Assembly: GCA_032622095.1 (NCBI GenBank)
Contig: CP136061.1
Location: 6,026,734-6,090,733, forward strand
Length of the DNA stretch: 64,000 nucleotides
Direction of reading: 5' to 3'
Source of the DNA: Siphonodentalium dalli
Taxonomy: Eukaryota > Mollusca > Scaphopoda > Gadilida > Siphonodentaliidae
The notes beneath the pieces were generated by a model. It saw nothing but the letters and a program-made list of their open reading frames with translations. It made no database searches and was not told where the DNA came from. The position numbers were made by a program, and so were the translations under genes. Positions 23,061 through 33,885 of the stretch are shown here, piece after piece. Numbering within the stretch: the stretch's first letter is position 1; each line of letters starts with the position of its first letter.

Positions 23061-23489
23061 TAATCTTTTAAGGCTGGTCTTATCATCAAAGAAATCCATG
23101 TAAAGTCTCAATGTGTTTATTATTTTTACCTATTGTTCTATCATGAAAATTTTATTGTTATAAAAATGTATATTATATTTAATATATAACATACTTGAAC
23201 AGATGAATATCCCCTAGAAATATGCTATCTTGTCAGATAATTATATAATTTTTGTTTATTTTGTTTATTTTTGATGAATATTTTTATTATTTTTGATGAT
23301 AGGCATTTGCAAAGGCATTACTTTTATAATAAAACAGAATGTGTGCAGTGATGTGTGTGGTATATTTATAAGTCTAATGTGTATGTCACATGTCATTTAT
23401 AATAAGGCTTCAAGCAGGTACAAAGTCAATATAGTGACGAACATGAGATTTGGAACTTATTCCCTATTCCTTATTTTCAAAAATGTCAC

Positions 23490-23700
23490 TTTCGGCCGAT
23501 TTGAAAGCATGGGTGGTCCACCCCAAATACCCCCTAGAACCCACCTTGACCCCCACCACCCATCACCCCCGGGGGGTACCAACCCAAGGGGTTGAAAATG
23601 GGGTATGGACCATTTTCGAGAACGGTAAGGATTTCGACCGATTTGACGGCATGGGTGGGTGGCCCGACCCAAATACCCCCAAGAAACATTTAGAGTCCAA
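23490..23700 (+). repeat. Diverged direct repeat, about 145 bp apart
   Basis: CCGATTTGAAAGCATGGGTG (23492) and CCGATTTGACGGCATGGGTG (about 23637) each lead into a CCCAAATACCCCC segment. The region is C-rich with a CCCGGGGGGT centre. Short open frames in four frames are repeat by-products. Confidence 0.7.
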
Positions 23701-23755
23701 AAACGACTCAAACTGTGTCGGTTTATTTTGGTTGTTGATAATCAAGTACTAGTAG

Positions 23756-24000
23756 GACATTTTTTGTTACTATTTTTTTAGAATTTTAGAGTTATTCCGC
23801 ATCTTACAGTCCAAACGAGCACTGGCCGTAAAATGTCCCAAATTGTTTGTATGTATATTAAACCAGAATATTTTGAATGAAATCAATAATAATTGATAGA
23901 AGCATTTCCAGACATCGTTTCATTATTATTATTAGTTTATACCCAGAAAACTATATAAAACGTGTTATAGGAAAAGATAGACCATCTTTAAGGGTTACTA
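23756..24000. mobile_element. Partial copy of the 44167-type foldback element
   Basis: GTAAAATGTCCCAAATTG, GTATGTATATTA, then AATTGATAGAAGCATTTCC and ACTATATAAAACGTG match the right half of the element at 44167-44510. The left part matches only weakly. Confidence 0.65.
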
Positions 24001-24049
24001 CCGAGAAAACCAGAATAGTCTGCTAATAGTGTGTCTGTCATTTACAAAA

Positions 24050-24146
24050 TGAGGTCCCCAAAGGGTGAATTTAGTGACTACCCCGCACAGTGGGCTAGTA
24101 TCACCAAACTCACCCTCTGGGGGGGGGGGGGGGGGGCTCATTCTGC
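24050..24146. mobile_element. GAATGAGGTCCCC foldback, copy 2, with 18-G run
   Basis: The arms AATGAGGTCCCCAAAGGGTG and CACCCTCTGGGG...CTCATTCTGC belong to the family at 22675. In the right arm the GGGGACC part has expanded into a run of about 18 G (24119-24136). Confidence 0.8.
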
Positions 24147-24397
24147 TTATGTCTCAACTGGTTGGTTATACAAGCTGACAAATGCCTTCTCAATGTTACC
24201 TCTGTGACCTCAACTGCTAGGAGACCTATGATCATATGCAAGTTCCCTAGTTGCAGTTGCTGATATTCGCCCATCATTCACCTCGATTATAAATCTTATC
24301 TTCCGCAAATTAAAGGATAAAGAAACTAAACAGAAGGGAAAAAGTAACTTTAAAATATGTTAATGTGAGACTATAGATATTTCCCAGAAGATGATGC

Positions 24398-24490
24398 AGA
24401 ATTAGGTCCCCAGATGGTGAATTTGGTGATGCTAACCCACTGTCCAGGATAGTGTCACTAAATTTACCCTCTGGGGACCTCATTCTGCAA
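24398..24490. mobile_element. GAATGAGGTCCCC foldback, copy 3
   Basis: GCAGAATTAGGTCCCCAGAT pairs with the arm ending CTGGGGACCTCATTCTGC, around a short diverged centre. It lies about 250 bases from copy 2. Confidence 0.8.
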
Positions 24491-24577
24491 ATGACAGACA
24501 CACTATATCCAGGCTTGGTCAGTGATATAATACATCCATCTCAAACCTCACTGATAAACTTTAATGTTTAACCCACA

Positions 24578-24655
24578 GGGAGCCTCACACAGATGGAAGC
24601 ATGTAATATGGATTGTCATCTGCTCCAGTCTATGTGGGGCTCTCTATGGGTCAGA
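24578..24655. repeat. Diverged GGAGCC hairpin module
   Basis: CAGGGAGCCTCACACAGATG to ATGTGGGGCTCTCTATGGG resembles the modules at 17526 and 44812, with a diverged centre that matches 26470 and 62966 better. No flanking target duplication was seen. Confidence 0.65.
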
Positions 24656-24767
24656 TATTTTTGATGAAAACATATTTTATTCCAATCCTAATTAATACAT
24701 GTAACATATATGAAAATTTAACATACGTTTTGACAATATAATATAGATAGGTGAATTGGGAATGCAG

Positions 24768-24911
24768 TTAACCCTTCCAGTGCCAAGTCCGATTTTTGTA
24801 TCAACCCATATTTCCTTGATCATTTTTCAAATTTATTGATTATAATAATGTCATACATTGATGGAAAGAGCTCTTAGATACAAAAATCAAACTTTGCACT
24901 GAAAGGGTTAA
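24768..24911 (+). mobile_element. TTAA-flanked MITE, family B, short copy lacking the palindromic module
   Basis: It starts TTAACCCTTCCAGTGCCAAG and ends TTGCACTGAAAGGGTTAA, 144 bp in all. The left inner part TCCGATTTTTGTATCAACCC matches the longer family B copies at 63115, 40851 and (inverted) 56875, but there is no 69-bp palindrome. This is either the state before the module was gained or a loss. Confidence 0.75.
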
Positions 24912-25029
24912 ACAACAAGCCCAGGGGTTTATAGGGGCTTATATTGAGTTTGCTCCCCAAAATGTTTTTTTTTTTTATTTTCTTACCATGATTTCATATC
25001 ACTGATAATATTCATATTTGTTGCAACTA

Positions 25030-25697
25030 AGGCCAAAAAAAAAAAAGGTTTTGGTTCTCAGGCACCGCCGCATTGAATAAAAAGGGCCGCATTAGGCCTT
25101 TTTATTGCAATGCCCGATGTTACGACAAAAAAACTTACTTTTTTTTTTTGGGGGGATTTAATCAACATGTCCATAGCAGATATGTGTTGAATATTAGTGT
25201 GCATTGAGCTCTAACATGTAATGTGTTAAAAAGTGACTTGCAGGCTTACAACATAAAGTAGATGACTACAATTAAGAAAATGATTAGCTGATCCTCATGC
25301 TCTTCTTACAATTAGTCATTGTGAACAACTTACACTAATTGTAACTTTATACAATTGAAAGGCACAGGACTAAATTCAGGATCACATATTAGAATGGGGA
25401 GTTATCAGTTTTTAGACAACTATAACAGTAGTTAATGTCAGGGGCATTATATATTGTTAGGTAATCCCAGTCATACACTGGTAGTACAATGTCATTTTTA
25501 TATAAGACTAAATGAGTTTATATGCATAACAGTTCCCTCTACCTTTCTGGTTATTACTAGACAGAGGAAGGTATCTTTGTCCATGCTTACTATGCGCAGA
25601 AAAAAATAAAAAATAAAAATAAAACCCTCCCTCCCTCATTGATTTGAAAAAAAAATTGCCCGAGAACCAAAACACTTTTTTTTTTTGGCCTAACACA
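25030..25697. mobile_element. Possible TIR element, about 670 bp
   Basis: GGCCAAAAAAAAAAAAGG, TTTTGGTTCTCAGGC at the left is matched in reverse complement by GCCCGAGAACCAAAACAC, TTTTTTTTTTTGGCC at the right. Left and right outer bases read TAAGGCC and GGCCTAA. No gene lies inside. It is AT-rich with long homopolymers, so arm length is uncertain. Confidence 0.55.
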
Positions 25698-25809
25698 AGT
25701 TTGTTTTATAAATAAAAAAAATGGATTAATAAATATATGTATGTACTATATATTTGGTTTGATGTTATTTTATTCCACATTAGTTACATGTAACAGGGGT
25801 TGTCAATTA

Positions 25810-26235
25810 ATTATACCCCCATCCCAAAAGATGGGGGGAATACTGGATTACATGCATCTATCTGTCCGTCCGTCCGTGCATGCTTCCATTCGTCCGCTCA
25901 TATATCTCAACCATGGGTGATCGGATCTCAGTGAAATTTGGTATGCAGGTTTGTCATCAGGAGGGCTTTCAAAGTAGGGTTCATTGATGTTTTTTCCAGA
26001 TTTTCTGTTCAAGAGTTATCTCTCTTTGTTTATCTGAATATGTTGGATTTCTGTCCGTCTGCTCATATATCTCAACTATGGGTTATTGGATCTCAATGAA
26101 ATTTGTTATATAGCTTTAACATCATTAGGGCTTTCAAAAGATGTTACATTGACGGTGTTCACATTTTCCTTTCAAGAGTTATCCCTCTTTCTTTATCTGA
26201 AAATGCTGGAGTTCCATCAGCCGTTCGTTAAAATT
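25810..26235 (+). repeat. Mollusc-type dispersed repeat (hairpin, CCGTCCGTCCG, two inner units)
   Basis: CCCCCATCCCAAAAGATGGGG forms a hairpin and is followed by GGAATACTGG and CTGTCCGTCCGTCCGTGC. Two diverged units of about 165 bp then repeat CTCATATATCTCAAC, ATGGGT, GAAATTTG and CAAGAGTTATC. The same inner text resumes near 28250 and 59740. Confidence 0.6.
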
Positions 26236-26269
26236 GTCAAGTAAATCGTTCATCACAAGCCACCTTTGC

Positions 26270-26735
26270 ATATATGTGACCCGCCATATCAAATCCAGTG
26301 GTAAGTCGGGATTTTATTACCCTGTGCCAATGCATTCTCTTATATATGCGAGTCGACCATAGGTCGCCTCGCATATATAAGAGAATGCATTGGCCTAACA
26401 ATTTTTTATCATTTTTTTTAAATAAATGTTTCTTAACAATTTTTAGGACATAAAATAAAAAACATCCATTACCCTGCAGGGAGCCCCACACATATATAGA
26501 AGCATATAGCAGAGTGTCGTATGCTCATGTTGTCTGGGGCTCTGTATGGGTGAAATTATAAAATTGTTAAAGAATACAAGAAAAAATTATTAAAATTGTA
26601 AAAAATTGTTAGGCCAATGCATTCTCTTATATATGCGAGGCGACCTATGGTCGACTCGCATATATAAGAGAATGCATTGGCACGGTAAAAAAATCCCGAC
26701 TTACGACTGGATTTGATATGGCGGGTCACATATAT
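26270..26735. mobile_element. TIR element, family D, carrying both module types
   Basis: Inverted termini of about 60 bp (ATATGTGACCCGCCATATCA, AATCCAGT, GTAAGTCGGG) bound a 466-bp element. Inside, two 69-bp palindromes (about 26327 and 26614) flank a GGAGCCCC module (26470-26555). The termini are unrelated to those of families A-C and no TTAA is used. A truncated relative lies at 62781-63072. Confidence 0.85.
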
Positions 26736-27084
26736 TGAACCTAACTGTAATTTGGGCACTTGGAATGACTTGATAAAACAATAAAACAGGAATTATTCGA
26801 TAAATTTTTAGGTACTGAGGAATCTGACTTTGTATATTATTAATATCATGATCTTGTGAGAACTTGTGTTGTGGCCTGGTCAGTCCTGTGATCGGCCAGC
26901 ATTGAGGACCGCAGTGGAAATAAGTGAGCTTTGGCTTGCTTTCCTGTGGGCTCCTTGATGGCAACAGATCGCATGACTTGTCATACTGAGAATATTCATG
27001 TGTATATTTCTCCTCTACTTCTGTATCTATCTCCATCTTTTAATGTCTTACTTATCTCCTGTTATCTTACTAGTATCTAGCAAC

Positions 27085-27300
27085 ATGACAGTCCTGTTGA
27101 GGGAGGAGGGTGGCATATGTAGACAGCCCTGTTAAGGGAGGAGGGTGGGGTATGTAGACAGCCCTGTTGATGGAGGAGGGTGGGGTATGTAGACAGCCCT
27201 GTTGAGGGAGGAGGGTGGGGTATGACCGTATGTAGACAGCCATTTTGAGGGAGGAGGGTGGGGTATGTTGACAGCCCTATTGAGGGAGGAGTGTGGGGTA
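27085..27300 (+). repeat. Purine-rich tandem repeat, six units of about 36-46 bp
   Basis: The unit is AGACAGCCCTGTTGAGGGAG then GAGGGTGGGGTATGT, with small length changes. The strand is strongly G/A-rich, so the minus-strand open frames through it (TPPSSLNRAV-type) are repeat artefacts. Confidence 0.9.
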
Positions 27301-27384
27301 TGCAGTGCAGGTTGGTTATCATATATCATATATTGTGTGGAATATGTTGCACGTCTGTCAAAATGGGAGGCCAAATTCACATTT

Positions 27385-28095
27385 ATTAATAATTGTGCTT
27401 CAGCGCAATCCAATTGCGCTGAAAATTCATTTGCGCTTCAGCACAATTAATTTTATATATATGGCTAACCTCCCCCCAGTAAATTAATGAATAAATCCAA
27501 TACAAAATCAATTGCGCTCAAGCGCAATTATTTTCCCCATATATGGCTAACTCTGAGTTAATAAATAAATCCAATGCAAAATTAATTGTACTGATAATTT
27601 TCCTATTATCAGGTTAACCCCCAGTTCAGGGGTGTAAGCTTATAACAATAATTGTGCTTCAGTGCAATTGAATTGCGCTGAAGCGCTATTTATATGAATC
27701 AGGCTGGATTGTGCTTTATATCTTATGTACATTGTATATGGCTAAACCCCTCCCATTAAATTAATGAAGAAATCCAATTTAAATTCAATTTCGCTCAAGC
27801 GCAATTATTTTCCCCATATATGGCTAACCCAGAGTTAATAAATAAATCCAATACAAAATTAATTGCGCTGAAGTGCAATTCAATTGCGCTGAAGTGCAAT
27901 TATTTTCCTATTATCAGGTTAACCCCCTGTTCAGGGGTGTAAGCTCATAACAATAATTGTGCTTCAGTGCAATTGAATTGCGCTGAAGCGCAATTTATAT
28001 GAATCAGGCTGGATTGTGCTGAAGCCCAATTGAATTGCACTGTTCAAAGCACAATTGGATTGCACTGAAGCGCAATTGAATTGTGCTGAAGCGAA
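27385..28095. repeat. Cluster of AATTGCGCTGAAGCGCAATT palindromes in a duplicated segment
   Basis: CAATTGCGCTGAAGCGCAAT-type palindromes, intact or with one or two changes, recur about ten times. A surrounding segment is also duplicated at an offset of about 277-305 bp: TTTTCCCCATATATGG at 27531 and 27808, and TTTTCCTATTATCAGG at 27598 and 27903. No open frame. Confidence 0.85.
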
Positions 28096-28988
28096 ACTAT
28101 TAATAAATGTTAATTTGGCCTCCCATATGTCTATGGTCTAAGTCATCACATTCCCGATGTTCATCAAGGAATACATTCAAAAGAGGCTCCTGGATCACTT
28201 TTCCATTTTAGAGTTATCCATCTTTATCCATAAATAATGTTTTTCTAGAAATCTCAACAATGGGTTGTCGGATTGCAATGAAATTTGGTGTGCATGTTTA
28301 CCCTCAACGTGCTCTCAGAAGAGATTACATTGTTTTTATTCGGGGCTTCAATTCTAGATTTATTTTTCTTATCTGTAATTTGTAAAAAGTTGACGACATG
28401 AACAGCTGACATGAAAGGATTAAAAACAAATCAGACATATCAATTTGAATAATAAATTAGATAATAAATTAATAATTCTCCGCTTAAAGTAATGAAATCA
28501 AGTCACGAGAAGAACTGGTAACGAATAATATGGTTAGGGTATTAGGGTCGTTCATTAGAAAATGGTACGTGAATATTAAAGTACGGAACTTCAAACCCAA
28601 AACATATCGCGTATTTTCGACCTATCGGAAAATTTAAAATTTTCTCTCGACGAAAGGAATCTTTAATCGGTATTTTATAGCGAATACAAATTATCACAGA
28701 TCTATAGTATTAACATATACGAATAAATTGACATGGATGTCATTACTTGTGGTTTTCAGCATCGAGATGTAGTCGTGGAAAAGTAAATTTGAATCAGACA
28801 TTTGAAATTGTCAATTTCAATTTTCATTATTGATTGTGTCATTACTGTCAACGCCAAAAAAACATTGAAAAAGAGCAGACCACGACCTGTGAATTTAGTG
28901 ACCGGATTGTTTTAAAACGTATTCCCATTCTGAATCCAAAACATGAATTCTTTTTAAATGACATTGAGTAAAATTTTAAAAGAAGTTA
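28096..28988. other. AT-rich intergenic sequence, no feature recognised
   Basis: Its first part (28200-28380) echoes the inner text of the repeat at 25810 (GAGTTATCC, CTCAACAATGGGTTG, GAAATTTGG). The rest appears unique and carries no open frame of interest. Confidence 0.5.
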
Positions 28989-28998
28989 TGACTATGAG

Positions 28999-29606
28999 GG
29001 GTGCGACGATTTGCAGTAGGTCCCTATTTGCGGAGGTCACTTTGCGGAGGACCCCCGAATTCGCGGTGGTCCCCTAAAATGGGCATAATATGTTGATTTT
29101 AATGAGTGAACGGGTGCGTTTATGTCAATTGATACGTATTTTAAACAAATAACGACACGATCATCATAATAATGGTTTGTTCTCTCAATTATATATGCGC
29201 CGAGTTCACTTGGTGCAAATCAAAGTTTATCAAACGGCGATAAATATTCACTATATAGATCTATATGTCCTCGTATGCCAGAAGGACTCCTTAAATTAAT
29301 TTGTGAATAAGATGAATATTTATTAGATGTTATTAATTATAAGTCAATCAAATAATATTATTCATTAGCTAGCGCCTATATATATATACACTCCCGGAGA
29401 TTGCTGCGCGGGTGTCCTGATCTCGCAAATTAAATCGCGGAGGTCCCTAAAATGGGCATAATATGTTGATTTTATTGACATATACGCACCCGTTCCCTCA
29501 TAAAAATCAACATATTTCTCCCATTTTAGGGGATCTCCCCGAATTCGGGGGGGACCTCCGCAAAGTGAATTCCGCAAATAGGGACCTACTGCAAATCGTC
29601 ACACCG
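28999..29606. mobile_element. Mutator-like non-autonomous foldback element with 9-bp target duplication
   Basis: The arms of about 125 bp start GGGTGCGACGATTTGCAGTA and end with the reverse complement TACTGCAAATCGTCACACCG. The element is flanked on both sides by GACTATGAG (28990-28998 and 29607-29615), a 9-bp target duplication. Long inverted termini with 9-bp duplications are characteristic of Mutator-like elements. Inside, GGTCCC/GGAGGTC blocks alternate with AT-rich DNA. No transposase is encoded. Confidence 0.82.
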
Positions 29607-29615
29607 GACTATGAG

Positions 29616-31857
29616 CGATTGAATTTTTGGAATTTCCTGTATTTTCTGGAGTTGAAAATTTTTGCCTCCAGTCACGCTAATGGGGTCATTGTCGTAACGT
29701 TTTATACATAAATGCACACCATTCTCAGTCAGTGCGAGATTGAAATGTTGCCGTAAATAATTGCCGTCTGCTTCAATTCATAACTATTTTTCTTCCGAAG
29801 TTCTGATAAAGTCATTCTTTTATCACAATGACGAAACTGCAATAAATTTGATCATCGGTCACATATTGATCTTAATAATTAAACAAGGACCGAAAGAACT
29901 ACGTACCTTATGCTTGTTTGATCAATGAACGGAAGAAAATGAACTTACAAAAAAATATCAACAGGTATGTGCATTTATGTATAAAACTCCACGACAGTGA
30001 CTCCTGCGAGTCCTGGCACGTGACACTACGCGAGACTGTTGTGCATTTATGTATACAGAAATGCACACAGTGTGCATCAATGTATAAAACACTAGCAGGT
30101 TAGCCCGCCACTGGCGGCATTCGTCCAATGGCTTTGGTCGATCCATTAATTTTAGTTTTTCAATGTAACCCCGTACAGGACCGGGCTACTCAAAAACCAA
30201 ATTTCAAGTCGATAGCTCCACCCGTTTCCGAGATCTGGTCTGCGCATGCGCGAATCTGGCGTCACACGGGCTCGGCGACCCGATAAAATTTGTATCCGGG
30301 TCAAGATACATTCACATACCAAATTTCAAGTCGATAGCTCCACCCGTTTCCGATATCTCGTCTGCGCATGCGCTGCACGGGCGTCGCACGGGCTCGCCAA
30401 TACGACAGCGACGACCACCTGGTCAAACTACACTCACGTAGGCCTACCAAGTTTCGTCCCGATCGGTCGAGGTGTTGGTATCTGATGCAAAAGACGAAAT
30501 TGTGAGTGTTGGTCAATAGTCCCCGCCGTGAACCTCATCGTCGCAAAGAGCGGACAGTCAATTAACCCCGTTGTGAACCTCAATCACCAACGCGACGTAA
30601 ACATGTGTTGCGTTCTAAAAATAGGAAAGCACTTTCTCTCTGCATAATTCTGCAGATGCTAATAACGTTGCTCCCCGTATGTTGTTGATATTTACGGCTT
30701 GGGGGCTATTTTCTTATTTAGCAAGTTTGAGCTCAATCGGTTAGAGTCTATAAACACTCATATATATGACACTTCCCGTAGGTAGCAAGTTTGAGCTCAA
30801 TCGGCATTCCCTGGAATTTCCCTTAGATTGGCAGATTCCAGTAGCTTTATAACGGTATATCTGGGGAGAAATCTGATGCTATATTCGTGATTATCTGGGA
30901 TGATTTCGGTATATACCAAAGGTATATACTGTAAAAACAGAGCGCGCCATCCGTGCTCGCAGGGAATAAATTTCGAGCGATAACGTTTGCGTTCCCGTAT
31001 AACTCTGCAGATGCGAATAACGTTGAATGGGAAAAAGACGCTCTTTATAGAGATGCGTCAAAAACAAACGCTCATTAAATGTTCACTTGATTAACCCCCG
31101 CCGTGCCTATGCAGTGATTTGAGATTGGAGAACGGGTGCTCTGAGCTTCTCTAAACCGCGACCACGTTCGTGTTGGTGGGATTTGACACTTACATAGGAA
31201 GTTTGAGCTCAATCTTTACACGCGTTTTGGATTCTATGAAGTACCCACATACACACACACACACATATATACAAAGTCTCAAAATATATAGTATAGATTA
31301 CAACAACGACCCCATTAGCTCCAGCACAGGGGTCTGTAACACGCTCCGCTGTCCGCCCCCTTTTGCGCTACCCATATATGCCGCTTCTATATACGCGCCT
31401 GCTTCACGCTAATGGTAGTATAATAGACACAAGGGGAACTGTAGAAATTCACCTTTTTTACCATCGCTCGGCAATCGGACAAATTTAGCCCATTCACCCT
31501 GGGCAGTAATGCTAACGATATAGCCACAGATGTATCGGCGAAGAATTCATCTTTCAATCAATACCACAAACTCCCATCAGAACCATTCATATACATACTA
31601 GTAGCATTTGATAAATTTCTAACCACCGAATATTGTCTCCGGAGAGCGTAAATTTCCAGTTTGATCCGTCTCAAAAAACAATGGCGGATATGTTCCTCTA
31701 AATTCACACCCGCACGGCTTACTATAATTAAAACTCGGTCAAACGATCAACTAAACATCTAGCGTTCATGGATTTCTTGTCGGCTAATAATTTATTTACT
31801 CATACAAATCAACACATCGTCATTAAACAATTTCTATAGAGGAGATATCTGTCGATA
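29616..31857. other. Intergenic region with diverged direct repeats
   Basis: AAATTTCAAGTCGATAGCTC, CACCCGTTTCCGA is repeated at about 30200 and 30320. GAGCTCAATCGG recurs at 30731 and 30791 with a relative at 31206. TCTGCAGATGC and ATAACGTTG recur at 30648 and 31005. An ACAC microsatellite sits at about 31246-31265. The only open frames are short ones crossing these repeats, so no gene is called. Confidence 0.5.
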
Positions 31858-32056
31858 ATTCCAACTTTTTTTCATTTTTTGTTTACGATCCGCCGCAGCT
31901 TCTCATTTTAATATTCATTACGACCTGACCTCGATTCTAATACTGAGCGGTGATTGACTGTTTCTACTATGGCAGGCGTGGAAAGGTCAGGTCGTAATGA
32001 ATATTAAAATGAGACGCTGCGGTGAATCGTAAAAAAAAAATGAAAAAAAGTTGGAA
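31858..32056. mobile_element. Foldback element, about 72-bp arms
   Basis: The left arm (ATTCCAACTTTTTTTCATTT, ACGATCCGCCGCAGC, TATTCATTACGACCTGACC) is mirrored at 31984-32056 around a 53-base loop. Pairing is nearly complete, with a few mismatches. No copy was noticed elsewhere. Confidence 0.85.
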
Positions 32057-32394
32057 TGATATTCAAGTCAAGGTAATTTTTTATCATATTCTGATATGGG
32101 TGGTGGCAGAAAAGGATTAATAAAGTAAGAACACAGACATGTTTTGAATCAAATTTATTTATTTTATTGTGGGTATATAAATGGACGCAATTTGATATTT
32201 GGGCGCCTTTCTTATCTTTCCAGTGATCACCAGAGTGAAAAATGGTCGTTTTTCAGATTTCTGCTCTGAAACAAGTCCTGTGTTCATTATCCCCATAAAA
32301 CAATTTAGAAACATAAAGAACGTGATACGACAGCTTATTGGCCACAGGGGCAGTCCAATTAAATAAAACCAAACTTCAAATGTAGCTTCACTTC

Positions 32395-32760
32395 CGTGTG
32401 ACCTATAGATGGGAGCTACTGGTATAAATTTTTTCCGAATTTTGTTGAAAACATGGTCACCAGCAGCCATCTTTGATTTCAAATTTGAATCCATCGCGCA
32501 CTCTATAGCCCGTATTTATGGCTGGATCATTTTTTTATTTTGCTAGCATGATTGTGATCACCTGTAGATGGGAGCTATCAAATTTGAACGATTTTCGATG
32601 AAAGACATGGCTGCCAGCAGCCATTTTGAATTTTACTCTTTGCATGACCAAATACTTTGGCACACCCTACAGACCACATCCCTTGAGCACTAACTTCATA
32701 TGGATCTTCGTGGTGACCTCTAGTTTGCTTTCCTTTTTCTTTATCATTCTATTCATTGCT
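32395..32760 (+). repeat. GCCATCTTGGATTTTACTC repeat family, two units
   Basis: The unit shows CATGGCTGCCAGCAGCCATT, TTTACTCTTTGCATGACC, AATACTTTGGCACACCCTAC and GATGGGAGCTA. The family is also present, often in several diverged tandem units, at 38315-39000, 46005-46800 and 60048-60990. Confidence 0.75.
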
Positions 32761-33098
32761 TAGCAAACAATTAACTCCTTACCAAGTTGAGCTACAGTGT
32801 CCTTGACACTTTCATTGTGTTTGAATTCAGTCATCGGGCTAAGGCCTACTGGTATCTGCACACTTGTTGTGATATTTGACGTAAACTCGGTCTCATGTGT
32901 GGCAAAATTATAGCATGTTATGTGTAACAGAACGGGAGAGAGAGAAGTGCAGGAGTCGCACAAAAATTTGCGTAACCCGGAATTGCCAGCCGGTCACCCA
33001 TCCGAGACTAATCAAGCTAGACATGAAAGACCAAGAGATCTACCGGTACTAGACACCTTGTACAGAAAAGTCATTAGTGTTTAGTGTGCCTGTCATTT

Positions 33099-33192
33099 GC
33101 AGAATGAGGTCCCCAGAGGGTGAATTTAGTGATGCTATCCCACATAGTGGGTTAACATCACTAAATTCACCCTCGGGGAACATCATTCTGCT
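33099..33192. mobile_element. GAATGAGGTCCCC foldback, copy 4
   Basis: GCAGAATGAGGTCCCCAGAG pairs with the arm ending GGGGAACATCATTCTGC. It is preceded by GTGTGCCTGTCATTT, as are other copies. Confidence 0.85.
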
Positions 33193-33812
33193 TAGGCCTG
33201 GTAAGTTTCTTCATTATCAGATTTCTATAGAAAATTCTTCACATAGATTATATTTCTTTTTTAGTTTAGTTTCTCGATATCCTCAAATTGGCAGATGACA
33301 CATGGCATAATTGAGGTTCCCAATTGGTGTACATCACAATATTCGGGCCACAGACATGCTAACTCTTGGCCGTTGTAAATATACATTGAAGGCAATTGTA
33401 CGGTACTATGGGGACATGCATGTATCGACTGACAAGCGACGTTTCGCGAAAGTTGGGAATAATATATTGCAGAGATATATATTCGAAGGTTCAAGGGAAA
33501 TGAATGACAAGATCCCGATTTTGAAACCAACGAAAGCGTAAATTATGAGATTCATGCACTGTATAGAGGGCCAGTTTATAGTGCATTGTCAGAGGACACT
33601 ATCGTGGAAATTATTATAGCATTTTATATCAGAAATGCTAAAATTCTGCGAAATATACGATTACAGCACGTGTCAGCTGGCTCGACGTATAAATCAAACA
33701 AACATAACACGAGCCAGAGACGCGCCAATGTCGAGCCAGGAGAAGATAGCGCGACCCGTGTTTGGCGCGACGTATAAAACGGGCCTTAGTCTCCCATAGC
33801 ATATGAGGCCAT
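33193..33812. other. Intergenic, no recognised gene
   Basis: This holds a short element end (CTCAAATTGGCAGATGACAC, repeated near 61005) and open frames of 60-90 codons on both strands. None of the frames resembles a known family, and none has supporting splice sites. Confidence 0.4.
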
Positions 33813-33885
33813 GCAGAACGAGGTCCCCAGAGTGATAGAATCACTAAATTCACCCTCTGTCCAGAGGGTGAATTTAGGCAAATGA
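33813..33885. mobile_element. GAATGAGGTCCCC foldback, copy 5, shortened
   Basis: GCAGAACGAGGTCCCCAGAG, then CACTAAATTCACCCTCTG and CAGAGGGTGAATTTAG. The centre is rearranged so that the CACCCTCTG arms lie almost back to back. Confidence 0.7.

Noticed and set aside
22826-23111. Four overlapping frames of 66-87 codons on both strands
   Set aside because: All derive from three tandem 50-bp units. There is no splice site or family resemblance.
27077-27413. Minus-strand frames of 81-93 codons (TPPSSLNRAV repeats)
   Set aside because: They are antisense to a purine-rich tandem repeat.
30246-30516. Opposed 71- and 79-codon frames
   Set aside because: They cross a diverged direct repeat at about 30200 and 30320 and have no recognisable family.
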